Positions 34,442 through 43,997 of a DNA stretch of 64,000 nucleotides are shown here, one piece after another. The position numbers and the translations under genes were made by a program. Each line of letters begins with the position of its first letter. Position 1 is the stretch's first letter. Source of the stretch: Edwardsiella anguillarum (GTDB lineage Bacteria; Pseudomonadota; Gammaproteobacteria; Enterobacterales; Enterobacteriaceae); the NCBI RefSeq assembly GCF_008801815.1, contig NZ_VZOX01000005.1. One strand, given 5' to 3'. The notes beneath the pieces are model-generated. The model was given only the letters and a program-made list of their open reading frames with translations. It was not told where the DNA came from and made no database searches.

Positions 34442-35479
34442 ATGGCCTTCAGAATCGCCAGTTCACCCTTTACCCATAACCGCCAGAACACGGGGCGCAT
34501 CATGTTCTGGGTCGTTGCCGCCGCCCTGCCTGGCATCGTGGCGCAAACCTACTTTTTTGGCTACGGCACGCTTATCCAGCTCACGTTGGCCATCCTCACC
34601 GCCTGCCTCTGTGAGGCGCTGGTGCTGCGTCTACGCCGACGCCCGCTCAGTACGCTCGGCGATAATTCCGCGCTGCTGACCGGGCTGCTGCTGGGCATCA
34701 GCCTGCCGCCGCTGGCGCCCTGGTGGCTCGTCGTGCTCGGCAGCGCCTTTGCCATCATCATCGCCAAGCAGCTGTACGGCGGGCTGGGGCAGAACCCCTT
34801 CAACCCGGCCATGGTCGGCTATGTCATGCTGCTGATTGCCTTCCCGGTGCCCATGACCACCTGGCTGCCGCCGCAGAGCCTGCTGAGCCAACCGCTGGAT
34901 CTCAGCCATACTCTGTCACAGATCTTCGGCGGTCACGCCGCCGATCTGCACGCCCTGCTCAGCGTGGACGGCGTAAGCTCCGCCACGCCGCTCGACAGCG
35001 TGAAGACCGGGCTGCGCAGCGGCCAGACGCTGACGGAAATCTTCCGCCAGCCCATCTGGCAGGGCGAGCTGGCCGGTTTAGGGTGGCAATGGGTCAACGC
35101 AGGGTTCCTGCTCGGTGGCCTGCTGCTGCTGCTGCGCCGCATTATTCACTGGCAGATCCCGCTAGGCTTCCTGGTCGCCATGGCGCTATGCGCCGCGCTG
35201 GGCGGTGGGTTGGCGCCGCAGAGCATTGCGCCGCCGCTGACTACCCTGTTCTCCGGCGCCACCATGCTGGGCGCGTTTTTCATTGCTACCGATCCGGTCA
35301 CCGCGGCCACCACGCCGCGCGGCCGCCTGATCTTTGGCCTGCTCTGCGGCGTACTGGTCTGGCTGATCCGCACCTATGGCGGCTACCCCGACGGCGTCGC
35401 CTTTGCGGTGCTGCTGGCCAACATCTGTGTGCCGCTGATCGACCACTACACCCAGCCGCGCGTTTATGGCCATCGCTAA
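34442..35479 (+). CDS. rsxD: Rsx/Rnf membrane flavoprotein RsxD
   Basis: A 345-residue membrane subunit with about nine or ten hydrophobic segments and homology to NqrB. The covalent FMN attachment motif SSATPLD is present, with Thr182 as the likely phosphoester-linked residue. The family segments GLGQNPFNPAMVGY and FIATDPVTAATTPRGR are intact. Its ATG directly follows the rsxC stop, within the operon. Confidence 0.95.
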   Translation: MAFRIASSPFTHNRQNTGRIMFWVVAAALPGIVAQTYFFGYGTLIQLTLAILTACLCEALVLRLRRRPLSTLGDNSALLTGLLLGISLPPLAPWWLVVLGSAFAIIIAKQLYGGLGQNPFNPAMVGYVMLLIAFPVPMTTWLPPQSLLSQPLDLSHTLSQIFGGHAADLHALLSVDGVSSATPLDSVKTGLRSGQTLTEIFRQPIWQGELAGLGWQWVNAGFLLGGLLLLLRRIIHWQIPLGFLVAMALCAALGGGLAPQSIAPPLTTLFSGATMLGAFFIATDPVTAATTPRGRLIFGLLCGVLVWLIRTYGGYPDGVAFAVLLANICVPLIDHYTQPRVYGHR

Positions 35480-35488
35480 GGAGTCTTC

Positions 35489-36118
35489 ATGCTAACCACT
35501 ATGCGCCGCCACGGTATCCGCCTGGCCCTGTTCGCCATCCTCGCCACCGCGCTGACGGCCATCGTGCATCAATTGACCACCCGCACCATCGCCCGTCAGG
35601 CGGCGCTGCAGCAGCAGCGACTGTTTGATCAGGTGATCGCACCGGGCGACTACGACAACGACCTGCAGCGTAGCTGTCTGCTGCTGCGCGACCCGCGCCT
35701 GGGCGACGGCGCGGAGCACCGGCTGTATCTGGCCCAGCGTCAGGGCCAGCCGATCGCTGCGCTGGTCGAGGCCACCGCGCCCGATGGCTATGCCGGCGCC
35801 ATTCGCCTGCTGGTCGGCGCCGATTTCAGCGGTAAGGTTCTAGGCGTACGGGTGCAAGAGCAGCACGAAACCCCAGGGCTCGGCGATAAAATTGAAATCC
35901 GTATCTCCGACTGGATCGACAGCTTTCGCAACAAGGTCGTACACGGCGCACAGGACCCGGCGTTTCGGGTAAAGAAAGACGGCGGCGAGTTCGACCAGTT
36001 TACCGGCGCTACCATCACTCCGCGGGCGGTGGTTAACGCCGTTCGCCGCACTACGCTGGCAATCCGCGATATCCGACCGCATCTGGCCAGCCTGCCGCGC
36101 TGTGGAGAAAGTGAATGA
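35489..36118 (+). CDS. rsxG: Rsx/Rnf periplasmic flavoprotein RsxG
   Basis: A 209-residue subunit with one N-terminal TM anchor (about 10-28) and a periplasmic FMN domain. The flavinylation motif TGATITP is clear, with Thr175 as the predicted FMN-bearing residue; it would need an ApbE-type flavin transferase, not encoded here. It lies nine bases after rsxD and overlaps rsxE by four bases (ATGA). Confidence 0.95.
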   Translation: MLTTMRRHGIRLALFAILATALTAIVHQLTTRTIARQAALQQQRLFDQVIAPGDYDNDLQRSCLLLRDPRLGDGAEHRLYLAQRQGQPIAALVEATAPDGYAGAIRLLVGADFSGKVLGVRVQEQHETPGLGDKIEIRISDWIDSFRNKVVHGAQDPAFRVKKDGGEFDQFTGATITPRAVVNAVRRTTLAIRDIRPHLASLPRCGESE

Positions 36119-36825
36119 GTGAGGCCAAAAATCTATTCATCAACGGGCTATGGAAGAACAACTCGGCCCTGGTACAGCTGCTCGGCCTCTGCCCGCTGCT
36201 GGCGGTCTCCTCGACCGCCACCAACGCCCTGGGGCTGGGGCTGGCCACCACGCTGGTGCTGGTCTTGACCAACAGCGCCGTTTCGGCGCTGCGCCGCTGG
36301 GTGCCCAGCGAGATCCGTATTCCTATCTATGTGATGATCATCGCCTCCGTCGTCAGCGCGGTGCAGATGCTGATCAACGCCTACGCGTTCGGCTTGTATC
36401 AATCCCTGGGGATCTTTATTCCGCTGATCGTCACCAACTGCATCGTCATCGGGCGCGCCGAGGCCTATGCCGCCCACCATCCCGTCGGGGTAGCGGCGCT
36501 GGACGGCCTGGCCACCGGGCTAGGCGCGACCGCGGCGCTGTTCGTTTTGGGCGCCCTGCGTGAAATCCTGGGCAACGGTACCCTATTCGACGGCGCCGAC
36601 CTGCTGCTCGGCCACTGGGCCCGCGCGCTGCGCATCGAGCTGTTTCATACCGATACGCCGTTCCTGCTGGCCATTTTGCCGCCGGGCGCATTTCTTGGCC
36701 TTGGGTTTATGCTAGCGTTCAAATATGTTATCGATCAAAAGCTACGCCGGCGTCAGGCGCAGCGTAGCGCCGTTGGCCAAGCGCAGCGCAGCGCGGCGCC
36801 CACGGACAACCATGAGCAGGCATGA
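36115..36825 (+). CDS. rsxE: Rsx/Rnf membrane subunit RsxE
   Basis: A 236-residue six-TM subunit that pairs with RsxA, to which it is related in sequence (both carry LGLCPxxA/G and TNC motifs that face each other across the membrane). The first half, NNSALVQLLGLCPLLAVSST, matches E. coli RsxE. The hydrophilic C-terminal tail is Arg/Gln/Ala-rich and longer than the membrane core needs. It ends overlapping the start of nth. Confidence 0.95.
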   Translation: MSEAKNLFINGLWKNNSALVQLLGLCPLLAVSSTATNALGLGLATTLVLVLTNSAVSALRRWVPSEIRIPIYVMIIASVVSAVQMLINAYAFGLYQSLGIFIPLIVTNCIVIGRAEAYAAHHPVGVAALDGLATGLGATAALFVLGALREILGNGTLFDGADLLLGHWARALRIELFHTDTPFLLAILPPGAFLGLGFMLAFKYVIDQKLRRRQAQRSAVGQAQRSAAPTDNHEQA

Positions 36826-37466
36826 TGAATCAGGAAAAACGCATCGAGATACTCCGGCGCCTACGCGACGCCAATCCGCAGCCGACCACCGAGCTTATCT
36901 ACAGCAGCCCGTTTGAACTGCTGATCGCCGTGCTGCTGTCGGCCCAGGCGACCGACGTCAGCGTCAATAAGGCAACCGCGACGCTGTTTCCGGCGGCCAA
37001 CACCCCCGCGGCGCTGCTGGCGCTCGGCGTGGACGGTGTCAAGCGGCACATCAAGACTATCGGTCTGTATAACGGCAAAGCGGAAAACATTATCAAGACC
37101 TGCCGTCTCCTGCTGGAGCAGCACGGCGGCGAGGTACCGGAGGATCGCCCTGCGCTGGAAGCGCTGCCCGGCGTCGGACGCAAGACCGCCAACGTCGTGC
37201 TCAATACGGCCTTCGGCTGGCCGACCATCGCCGTCGATACCCATATTTTCCGCGTCTGTAACCGCACCCGCTTTGCGCCGGGAAAGACGGTCAACGAGGT
37301 TGAGGAGAAGCTGCTTAAGGTGGTACCGGCGGAGTTCACCCTCAACTGTCATCACTGGCTGATCCTGCACGGGCGCTATACCTGCATCGCCCGGCGCCCG
37401 CGCTGCGGCTCCTGCCTCATCGAGGATCTGTGCGAATTCCGCGATAAAGTCTACCCCGAGCAGTAG
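36825..37466 (+). CDS. nth: Endonuclease III
   Basis: A base-excision-repair glycosylase/AP lyase for oxidised pyrimidines. In its 213 residues the catalytic Lys (GVGRKTANV, helix-hairpin-helix) and Asp (AVDTHIF) are present. The 4Fe-4S cluster motif C-x6-C-x2-C-x5-C is intact (CIARRPRCGSCLIEDLC). It is the last gene of the rsx operon, as in E. coli. ATG at 36825 matches the homologue's start; ATG at 36822 is also possible and overlaps the rsxE stop. Confidence 0.96.
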   Translation: MNQEKRIEILRRLRDANPQPTTELIYSSPFELLIAVLLSAQATDVSVNKATATLFPAANTPAALLALGVDGVKRHIKTIGLYNGKAENIIKTCRLLLEQHGGEVPEDRPALEALPGVGRKTANVVLNTAFGWPTIAVDTHIFRVCNRTRFAPGKTVNEVEEKLLKVVPAEFTLNCHHWLILHGRYTCIARRPRCGSCLIEDLCEFRDKVYPEQ

Positions 37467-38040
37467 GCCCTTTCCCGGTGCCGCGCACTGCTTATCCGGC
37501 GGTGCGCGCCGCCCTCTGCTGTGATCTCTCCCCCGTTTTTACCTCTGCTAGCGCAGTTTCACTTTATTTGCCACAGCGCAAGCACTTTCGTTGTCGTAAT
37601 TTTGAGGTTGATCACATTTAAATCGTTAATATTATTCTTCGATTGATGCCGATATGTTGCTCTATTTGATGATTTTGGAAAAAGACGATAATTTAGTACA
37701 ATCAAATACAATTATTGCGAACAACCAGATAATAACCCTGCTTTTTATAAAAATAGCGAAATATACAACGAAATTGCTTTTGTACGGCAATTCGGCAAAA
37801 TTTTACATCGGAAAATGCATTTTAGGCGTTAGTTCCCTCTGAGTAACATTTGTAACATTATCGGATTATTCCATAGAATGTTTGTGTAACAGAATATGAC
37901 AAAGCTATTGTCAGCCTGCAAAATATCGTTAAGAGTACCCCTCTTCCTGCCGCGTATAACAATGTAAACAGTATGTTTTTTAAACATGCGCCGCGGCCGT
38001 TACCCGTCGTCAGACGGGCGTGAAAAACCAGAGGTAACTT
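37467..38040. other. AT-rich region upstream of dtpA
   Basis: From about 37600 the sequence becomes strongly AT-rich, unlike its surroundings, and holds no convincing gene; the 62-codon frame at 37654-37842 has the composition of random AT-rich DNA. TTGATCACATTTAA at about 37611 is an imperfect FNR-like site, far from any start. The right end should contain the dtpA promoter, which in E. coli is OmpR-controlled; I cannot mark the boxes with confidence. Confidence 0.45.
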
Positions 38041-39513
38041 GTGTCAAACGCAAACAACAACCAACCGGAAAACGTGAGTCTTAACGCGTTTAAACAGCCC
38101 CGTGCTTTCTATCTGATCTTCTCTATCGAACTGTGGGAACGTTTTGGCTATTACGGCCTGCAGGGCATCATGGCCGTTTATCTGGTCAAGATGCTGGGCA
38201 TGACCGAGGCCGACTCCATTACCCTGTTCTCCTCCTTCAGCGCCCTGGTATACGGCTTCGTCGCTATCGGCGGCTGGCTGGGTGACAAGGTGCTGGGTGC
38301 CAAGCGCGTCATCATGCTCGGCGCGCTGGTTCTGGCCATTGGCTATGCCTTTGTCGCCTACTCCGGCCATGACCTGTCGCTGGTCTACGTGGGGATGGCG
38401 ACCATCGCGGTCGGTAACGGCCTGTTTAAGGCTAACCCCTCCTCGCTGCTCTCCACCTGCTATGAGAAAAACGATCCGCGCCTGGACGGCGCCTTCACCA
38501 TGTACTACATGTCGGTGAACATCGGTTCCTTCTTCTCTATGCTGGCAACCCCGTGGCTGGCGGCCCGCTTTGGCTGGAGCGTCGCGTTCTCCCTAAGCGT
38601 CGTGGGCATGCTGATCACCCTGGTCAACTTTATGATGTGCCGTCGCTGGGTGAAGGATCAGGGCTCCAAGCCGGACTTCGCAGCGCTGCAGGTCGGCAAG
38701 CTGATGATGACCCTGGTCGGCGTGGTGATCCTGGTCGCCATTTCAACCTGGCTGCTGCATAACCAAACCATCGCGCGCTGGGCGCTGGCCATCATCTCCG
38801 CCGGCATCATCCTGATCTTCGCGAAAGAGACCTTTGCACTGCAGGGCGGCGCGCGCCGTAAGATGATCGTCGCCTTCCTGCTGATGCTAGAAGCCGTGGT
38901 CTTCTTCGTGCTGTATAGCCAGATGCCGACCTCGCTGAACTTCTTCGCCATCCATAACGTTGAACACAGCATCTTCGGCATCGCGTTCGAGCCGGAGCAG
39001 TATCAGGCGCTGAACCCGTTCTGGATCATGGTCGCTAGCCCGATCCTAGCCGCAATCTACAACAAGATGGGCGACCGCCTGCCGATGCCGCACAAGTTTG
39101 CTATCGGTATGGTGCTGTGCTCCGGCGCGTTCCTGGTGCTGCCGTGGGGCGCATCCTTCGCCAATGAAGCGGGGATTGTGTCGGTTAACTGGCTGATCCT
39201 GAGCTATGCGCTGCAGAGTATCGGCGAACTGATGATCTCCGGTCTGGGTCTGGCCATGGTGGCGCAGCTGGTGCCGCAGCGACTGATGGGCTTTATCATG
39301 GGCTCTTGGTTCCTGACCACCGCCGCCGCGGCGCTGATCGCCGGTAAAGTGGCGGCGCTGACCGCCGTGCCGGGGGGCGAGGTTGCCGATCCCCACGCGT
39401 CACTGGCTATCTATAGCCACGTATTTATGCAGATCGGTATCGCTACCGCCGTCATCGCCGTGCTGATGCTGCTGACCGCGCCGAAGCTGAACCGCATGAC
39501 CCTGGGCGATTGA
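38041..39513 (+). CDS. dtpA: Proton-dependent di/tripeptide transporter
   Basis: A POT-family symporter of 490 residues that imports di- and tripeptides with protons (DtpA/TppB). The POT signature is seen in the first helix (SIELWERFGYYGLQGIMAVYL), here including the E-x2-E-R motif, and about 14 hydrophobic segments follow, including the extra two of bacterial POTs. The start is GTG at 38041 with AGAGGTAA just upstream. It follows nth as in E. coli and is followed by its own terminator. Confidence 0.94.
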   Translation: MSNANNNQPENVSLNAFKQPRAFYLIFSIELWERFGYYGLQGIMAVYLVKMLGMTEADSITLFSSFSALVYGFVAIGGWLGDKVLGAKRVIMLGALVLAIGYAFVAYSGHDLSLVYVGMATIAVGNGLFKANPSSLLSTCYEKNDPRLDGAFTMYYMSVNIGSFFSMLATPWLAARFGWSVAFSLSVVGMLITLVNFMMCRRWVKDQGSKPDFAALQVGKLMMTLVGVVILVAISTWLLHNQTIARWALAIISAGIILIFAKETFALQGGARRKMIVAFLLMLEAVVFFVLYSQMPTSLNFFAIHNVEHSIFGIAFEPEQYQALNPFWIMVASPILAAIYNKMGDRLPMPHKFAIGMVLCSGAFLVLPWGASFANEAGIVSVNWLILSYALQSIGELMISGLGLAMVAQLVPQRLMGFIMGSWFLTTAAAALIAGKVAALTAVPGGEVADPHASLAIYSHVFMQIGIATAVIAVLMLLTAPKLNRMTLGD

Positions 39514-39530
39514 TTTCTCTCCCTCGCGAA

Positions 39531-39558
39531 AAAGGCGCCCCTGCGGCGCCTTTTTTTT
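39531..39558 (+). terminator. dtpA terminator
   Basis: Nine-base-pair stem AAAGGCGCC/GGCGCCTTT, five-base loop, eight T, 17 bases past the stop. Confidence 0.92.
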
Positions 39559-39664
39559 ACCGCGGGCGCGCCGCGTATAAATTCTATCTGCCACACAGAC
39601 AGACTGCCGCTGACGGACTACGCTAAAGGTCATCTACCCAGCGGAAACGTCCAAGGAGCGAGTG

Positions 39665-40270
39665 ATGAAATTGTTCTATAAATCCGGGGCCTGCTCTCTT
39701 TCACCGCATATCGTACTGCGTGAGGCCGGTCTGGACTTCACCATCGAAAGTGTGGATCTGGCCAGCAAACGTACCGAGCACGGCAGCGACTATCTGCGTA
39801 TTAATCCCAAGGGACAGGTGCCGGCGCTGCTGCTGGATGACGGCAGTCTGCTGACCGAAGGGGTGGCCATCGTGCAGTACCTGGCCGATCGGGTGCCAGA
39901 CCGCGCGCTGATCCCGCCGCAGGAGACGCTGGCGCGCTATCACGCGATCGAATGGCTCAACTATATTGCCACCGAGATCCATAAGGGATTCAGCCCGCTG
40001 TTCAATCCGCGCCAGCCGCAGGAGAGCAAGGCGATAGCGCGCGCGGCGCTGGAGAAGCAGTTCCACTACCTCAACGGCGTACTCAGCGAGCGTCCCTACC
40101 TGCTGGGGCCCAGCTTCAGCGTCGCCGACGCCTATCTGTTCACCACGCTGTGCTGGGCCAAGGCGATGCACTTCGATCTGGCCGTCTGGCCGGCGCTGGC
40201 CGACTATATGGCGCGTATCGCCGCGCGGCCGGCGGTCGATGCTACGCTCAGCGCCGAGGGGTTGAAGTAG
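39665..40270 (+). CDS. gstA: Glutathione S-transferase (beta class)
   Basis: A cytosolic detoxification enzyme of 201 residues that conjugates glutathione. It begins MKLFYKSGACSLSPH, with the beta-class cysteine (Cys10) that can bond glutathione; the cis-Pro motif GQVPAL and TEGVAIVQYLAD complete the thioredoxin-like domain, and IATEIHKGF contains the conserved His of the second domain. It matches E. coli GstA. The ATG at 39665 has AAGGAG upstream. Confidence 0.92.
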   Translation: MKLFYKSGACSLSPHIVLREAGLDFTIESVDLASKRTEHGSDYLRINPKGQVPALLLDDGSLLTEGVAIVQYLADRVPDRALIPPQETLARYHAIEWLNYIATEIHKGFSPLFNPRQPQESKAIARAALEKQFHYLNGVLSERPYLLGPSFSVADAYLFTTLCWAKAMHFDLAVWPALADYMARIAARPAVDATLSAEGLK

Positions 40271-40309
40271 CGCGATCGACCCTGAGCGCGCAGCAGACAA
40301 GTAAAAAAA

Positions 40310-40337
40310 AGGCCTCCCAGGGGAGGCCTCGTTTTTT
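40310..40337. terminator. Bidirectional terminator between gstA and pdxY
   Basis: Stem GGCCTCCC/GGGAGGCC with a two-base apex, preceded by eight A and followed, after CG, by six T. It can end transcription from both convergent genes. Confidence 0.88.
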
Positions 40338-40352
40338 GCGGATCGTCCGGGA

Positions 40353-41219
40353 TCAGCCGTGCAGCGCCCGCGCCGTATAGCGGTGCTGCGGACAGGCGAT
40401 GCGATCCTGGGCGGCGACCAGCTGCAGCTCGTACTCCCCCATCGCCTGGGTCGTCAGCATCACCTCATAGACCGCCGCCGTAACGTGCTCCAGCGCGCTC
40501 TGCAGCGACTCGCCCTTCAGCAGGTTCACCAGCAGCAGACCACTGGTCAAATCGCCAACGCCCACCGGCTGGCGGGCACCGAAGTCCACCAGCGGACGGG
40601 CGATGTGCCAGGCCTCGTCGGCGGTGACCAGCAACATTTCAAAGCGGTTGCGATCGTAGCCGGCATTGTGCAGGTGTTTGACTAAGACAATGCGCGGGCC
40701 ACGGGCGATCAGCGCGCGGGAGGCCGCCAGGGCCTCCTCAACGCTGGTTATCTTACGATCGGTCAGCGTCTCCAGCTCCAGCAGATTGGGCGCCATGATA
40801 TCGCTGCAGGCGACCGCCTGCTGGCAGAAGAACTCCGCCACGCCTGGCGCGACGATGCACCCTTTTTCCGGGTGTCCCATCACCGGATCACAAAAATACC
40901 ATGCGTCGGGGTTACTCTGCTTCACCTGTCGAACGATCTGCAAAATATGCTCGCCCTGCTGCGGCGAACCAATGTAGCCGCTCAGCACCGCGTTGCAGCG
41001 CGTCAGCTCCCCAATATCGGCAATCCCTTGCACAATCTCGGTCAGATGATTAGCCGGCATCACGCTGCCGGTCCAGTGACCGTACTGAGTATGGTTAGAA
41101 AACTGAACGGTATTCAGCGGCCATACGTTAACGCCCATGCGACGCATCGGGAAAACAGCGGCGCTGTTGCCGGCGTGGCCAAACACCACGTGAGATTGAA
41201 TGGAAAGGATATTCTTCAT
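40353..41219 (-). CDS. pdxY: Pyridoxal kinase PdxY
   Basis: A ribokinase-fold enzyme (288 residues) that phosphorylates pyridoxal in vitamin B6 salvage. Recognisable parts are the N-terminal SIQSHVVFGHAGNSAA, the substrate-loop block CDPVMGHPEKGCIVAPGVAEF and the ATP-site end ARQPVGVGDLTSGLLL, where the catalytic Asp is the D of GVGD. It matches E. coli PdxY. It follows tyrS by 73 bases, suggesting co-transcription, and pdxH nearby belongs to the same pathway. Confidence 0.94.
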   Translation of the reverse strand: MKNILSIQSHVVFGHAGNSAAVFPMRRMGVNVWPLNTVQFSNHTQYGHWTGSVMPANHLTEIVQGIADIGELTRCNAVLSGYIGSPQQGEHILQIVRQVKQSNPDAWYFCDPVMGHPEKGCIVAPGVAEFFCQQAVACSDIMAPNLLELETLTDRKITSVEEALAASRALIARGPRIVLVKHLHNAGYDRNRFEMLLVTADEAWHIARPLVDFGARQPVGVGDLTSGLLLVNLLKGESLQSALEHVTAAVYEVMLTTQAMGEYELQLVAAQDRIACPQHRYTARALHG

Positions 41220-41292
41220 CGTATTTTTGCTTATCTGCCCACTGGGCAGTCGTTGGTATTAACGGGGGCCGCAGCCCCCTTGATTGCTGTGA

Positions 41293-42567
41293 TTACTTCC
41301 AGCAGATCAGGCAATAGTTCTTCTTGCCGCGACGCAGCAGCGTATAGCGGCTAAACAGACGATCGCCGTCGCTGAAAGTGTATTCAGGGTCGGACTGTTT
41401 CTCACCGTTGACGGTGACCGCGTTAGAGGCGATGGTTTTACGCGCCTGGCCACGCGACGGCTGCAGTTCGGCGTCAACCAACGCCTGCTGCAGATCGGCG
41501 CCTTTATCCATTTCGACCATCGGCATGCCATCCTGTGCCAGCTGGGCAAAGTCGGCCTCGGTCATCTCGCTCAGGCTGCCGGAGAACAGGCTATGGGTGA
41601 TACGTTTCGCCGCCTCCAGCCCCGCCTCGCCGTGCACCAAGCGCGTCACCGCCTCGGCCAGCACATACTGCGCGCGCGGCGCCTTGCCGCTGTTCTTATC
41701 TTCCTCTTCCAGCGCATTGATCTCCTCAATGTCCATAAAGGTGAAGAATTTCAGGAAACGGTATACGTCGGCATCGGCGGTATTGATCCAGAACTGGTAA
41801 AACTTGTACGGGCTGGTCTTTTTCGGATCCAGCCATACCGCGCCGCCTTCGGTCTTACCAAACTTGGTCCCGTCGGCCTTGGTGATCAGCGGGACGGTCA
41901 GCCCCCACACCTGCTGCTGGTTCATGCGGCGGGTCAGGTCGATGCCGGAGGTAATGTTCCCCCACTGATCGGATCCGCCGATCTGCAGTTCGACGCCGTG
42001 CATACGGTTCAGGCTGGCAAAGTCATAGCCCTGCAGCAGGTTGTAGGAGAACTCGGTGAAGGAGATCCCCACATCGTCACGGTTCAGACGCTGCTTAACT
42101 GCCTCTTTGTTAATCATCTGGTTAACAGAGAAGTGCTTGCCGATATCGCGCAGGAAGGTCAGCACATTCATGCCGCCAAACCAATCGTAGTTATTGGCGG
42201 CAATCGCGCTGTTGCTCCCACAGTCGAAGTCCAGAAACGGCGCTACCTGACGGCGGATTTTATCCACCCAGCTCTGCACCGTCTCTTCGGTGTTCAGCTT
42301 ACGCTCGGTCGCCTTAAAGCTCGGATCGCCGATCAGACCGGTCGCCCCGCCCACCAGCGCCACCGGCTTATGCCCGGCCTGCTGGAAGCGCTTAAGGCAC
42401 AGCAGGGGAACCAGATGGCCCAAGTGCAAGCTGTCAGCGGTCGGATCGAATCCGCAATACAGTGCGATGGGCCCCTGCGCCAGTCGCTCTGCCAACGCTT
42501 CTTCATCCGTAACCTGGGCAACGAGGCCCCGCTCTTGCAGTTGTTTAATCAGGTTGCTGCTTGCCAT
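41293..42567 (-). CDS. tyrS: Tyrosyl-tRNA synthetase
   Basis: A class I synthetase that charges tRNA-Tyr. The 424 residues are almost identical in layout to E. coli TyrS: HIGH appears as HLGH (LHLGHLVPLL), KMSKS as KFGKT, and a C-terminal S4-like RNA-binding domain ends the protein (RGKKNYCLICWK). The ATG at 42567 agrees with the homologue and has TGGAG eight bases upstream; an in-frame extension to 42591 is not conserved. Confidence 0.97.
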   Translation of the reverse strand: MASSNLIKQLQERGLVAQVTDEEALAERLAQGPIALYCGFDPTADSLHLGHLVPLLCLKRFQQAGHKPVALVGGATGLIGDPSFKATERKLNTEETVQSWVDKIRRQVAPFLDFDCGSNSAIAANNYDWFGGMNVLTFLRDIGKHFSVNQMINKEAVKQRLNRDDVGISFTEFSYNLLQGYDFASLNRMHGVELQIGGSDQWGNITSGIDLTRRMNQQQVWGLTVPLITKADGTKFGKTEGGAVWLDPKKTSPYKFYQFWINTADADVYRFLKFFTFMDIEEINALEEEDKNSGKAPRAQYVLAEAVTRLVHGEAGLEAAKRITHSLFSGSLSEMTEADFAQLAQDGMPMVEMDKGADLQQALVDAELQPSRGQARKTIASNAVTVNGEKQSDPEYTFSDGDRLFSRYTLLRRGKKNYCLICWK

Positions 42568-42765
42568 TAATAACTCCATTAGTGTTAACACACACCGTTA
42601 CCCTCGCGGGGCGGTGTCAAGGCGGATAATAAACGCTATAGGATAAAGCGCCGCGCTCCGTCACGCCAGCCTTTACAGGGGAAATTACGCCGTTAGGCTG
42701 TGCCCGTAACCGTTTGAGGGTTAAGGCGTAGCCAAATGGCCGCCGCCGCCGTCCCTGTCCCCAAC

Positions 42766-43419
42766 CTAGGGCGCCAGGCGGTCAATTTGCCAACCACCCC
42801 CATCGCGCTGATACAGAAAACGATCGTGCAGGCGGCTTTCGCGTCCCTGCCAAAATTCGATGGTCTGCAGCGATACCCGATAGCCGCCCCAAAAGCTAGG
42901 CAGTGGGATCTCACCCTGCAAAAACTTCTGCTTCAGCTCCAAAAACTTGCTCTCCAGGATCCCGCGGGTGGAGATGCGCGCCGACTGGTGTGACACCCAG
43001 GCGGCAATCTGACTGTCCTTCGGTCTGCTGTGAAAATACTTCATCACCTCCAGGGCCGAGAGACGGTGAGCCGTGCCGGTGATGCTGACCTGTCGATCCA
43101 GCATATGCCAGGGGAAGTGCAGGCTAATACGCGGATTCTCCTCCAGCTGCTGAGCCTTATTGCTGCCCAGATTGGTATAAAACACCATGCCCTGCGCATC
43201 GTAGTGCTTCAGCAGCACGATGCGCTGATGGGGCTGGCCGGACTTATCCACCGTCGCCACGCACATGGCGGTCGGATCGGCCAGACGCGCATCGCACGCC
43301 TGACGCAGCCAGCGTTCGAACAGATCCAGCGGATTGGCGGTTAAATCACGGCGGCGCAGGCCGCCGCGCACATAGTCGCGGCGCAGATCGGCAATATCAA
43401 ACTCGTTGTTTTCACTCAT
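42766..43419 (-). CDS. pdxH: Pyridoxine 5'-phosphate oxidase
   Basis: FMN enzyme (217 residues) making pyridoxal 5'-phosphate from PNP or PMP. The FMN-binding IVLLKHYDAQGMVFYTN and the substrate segment SRPKDSQIAAWVSHQS are typical, and the C terminus ends in RLAP as in the family. The ATG at 43419 matches the homologue's start (MSENNEFDIADLRRDY). An upstream in-frame extension to 43599 is not conserved and lacks a ribosome site. Confidence 0.96.
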   Translation of the reverse strand: MSENNEFDIADLRRDYVRGGLRRRDLTANPLDLFERWLRQACDARLADPTAMCVATVDKSGQPHQRIVLLKHYDAQGMVFYTNLGSNKAQQLEENPRISLHFPWHMLDRQVSITGTAHRLSALEVMKYFHSRPKDSQIAAWVSHQSARISTRGILESKFLELKQKFLQGEIPLPSFWGGYRVSLQTIEFWQGRESRLHDRFLYQRDGGGWQIDRLAP

Positions 43420-43671
43420 ATTCAACGTCCTGCCAGCGGAGATAGGTTCATTCTGCACGCTGGCCGTCACAATCTCAATCGCCTGCGTTTCCCCGCCCCC
43501 CGTCAGGCGGGAGGGATCGGGGATTTTGCCATACAAATTCCTCCCGAGCGGCGCTGGGCGACGATCGGGAATGAGATGTAATTCATTGATAATAAACATG
43601 ATAAGCTCACCACCTGCCGCAGGGCGAGCCGGACGGTGACAGCAGGGGGGAAACTATAGGGACAGTCGGGC

Positions 43672-43977
43672 TCAGCGCTGCAGCCGGCAATCATTCAGGA
43701 TTAGATGCCCGTCACGCTCGACAAAAGCGCCCTCGCCCTTAGACCAGAAGGTATAGCGGCCATCGCTGTAGCGCACGCCCGATGCCGAGAGCGTCTGTGG
43801 CAGTGTCAGCGCGTTGCCGTCCAGCACCAGACGCACCTGGCGCCGGGCATTATCCTGTTGTAGGGTCAGCGGCAGCGTGCCACAGCGATAGTGCAGCGTC
43901 TGTGGCGGGGTGACGCCGAGCCACTGACACCCGCCCAGCGTCAGCATGGCGGTTACCGCGAGGGAAAAGCGCATCAT
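43672..43977 (-). CDS. mliC: Lipoprotein inhibitor of c-type lysozyme, MliC
   Basis: A 101-residue outer-membrane lipoprotein that binds c-type lysozyme and protects peptidoglycan during host contact. The lipobox is LGGC with Cys near residue 17. The mature part has the MliC fold with YRCG, the lysozyme-contacting SGVRYSDGRYTFWSKGEGA block and a C-terminal cysteine (LNDCRL). It matches the E. coli location between anmK and pdxH, and sits 20 bases after anmK, probably in the same transcript. Confidence 0.93.
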   Translation of the reverse strand: MMRFSLAVTAMLTLGGCQWLGVTPPQTLHYRCGTLPLTLQQDNARRQVRLVLDGNALTLPQTLSASGVRYSDGRYTFWSKGEGAFVERDGHLILNDCRLQR

Positions 43978-43997
43978 AGAGCCCTCCGTTGATAAAG

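Noticed and set aside
37654..37842. 62-codon frame upstream of dtpA
   Set aside because: AT-rich chance frame (Ile/Leu/Lys/Asn-rich), no ribosome site, no family.
43420..43599. N-terminal extension of pdxH
   Set aside because: Not conserved in PdxH proteins, and the internal ATG at 43419 gives the expected 217 residues.
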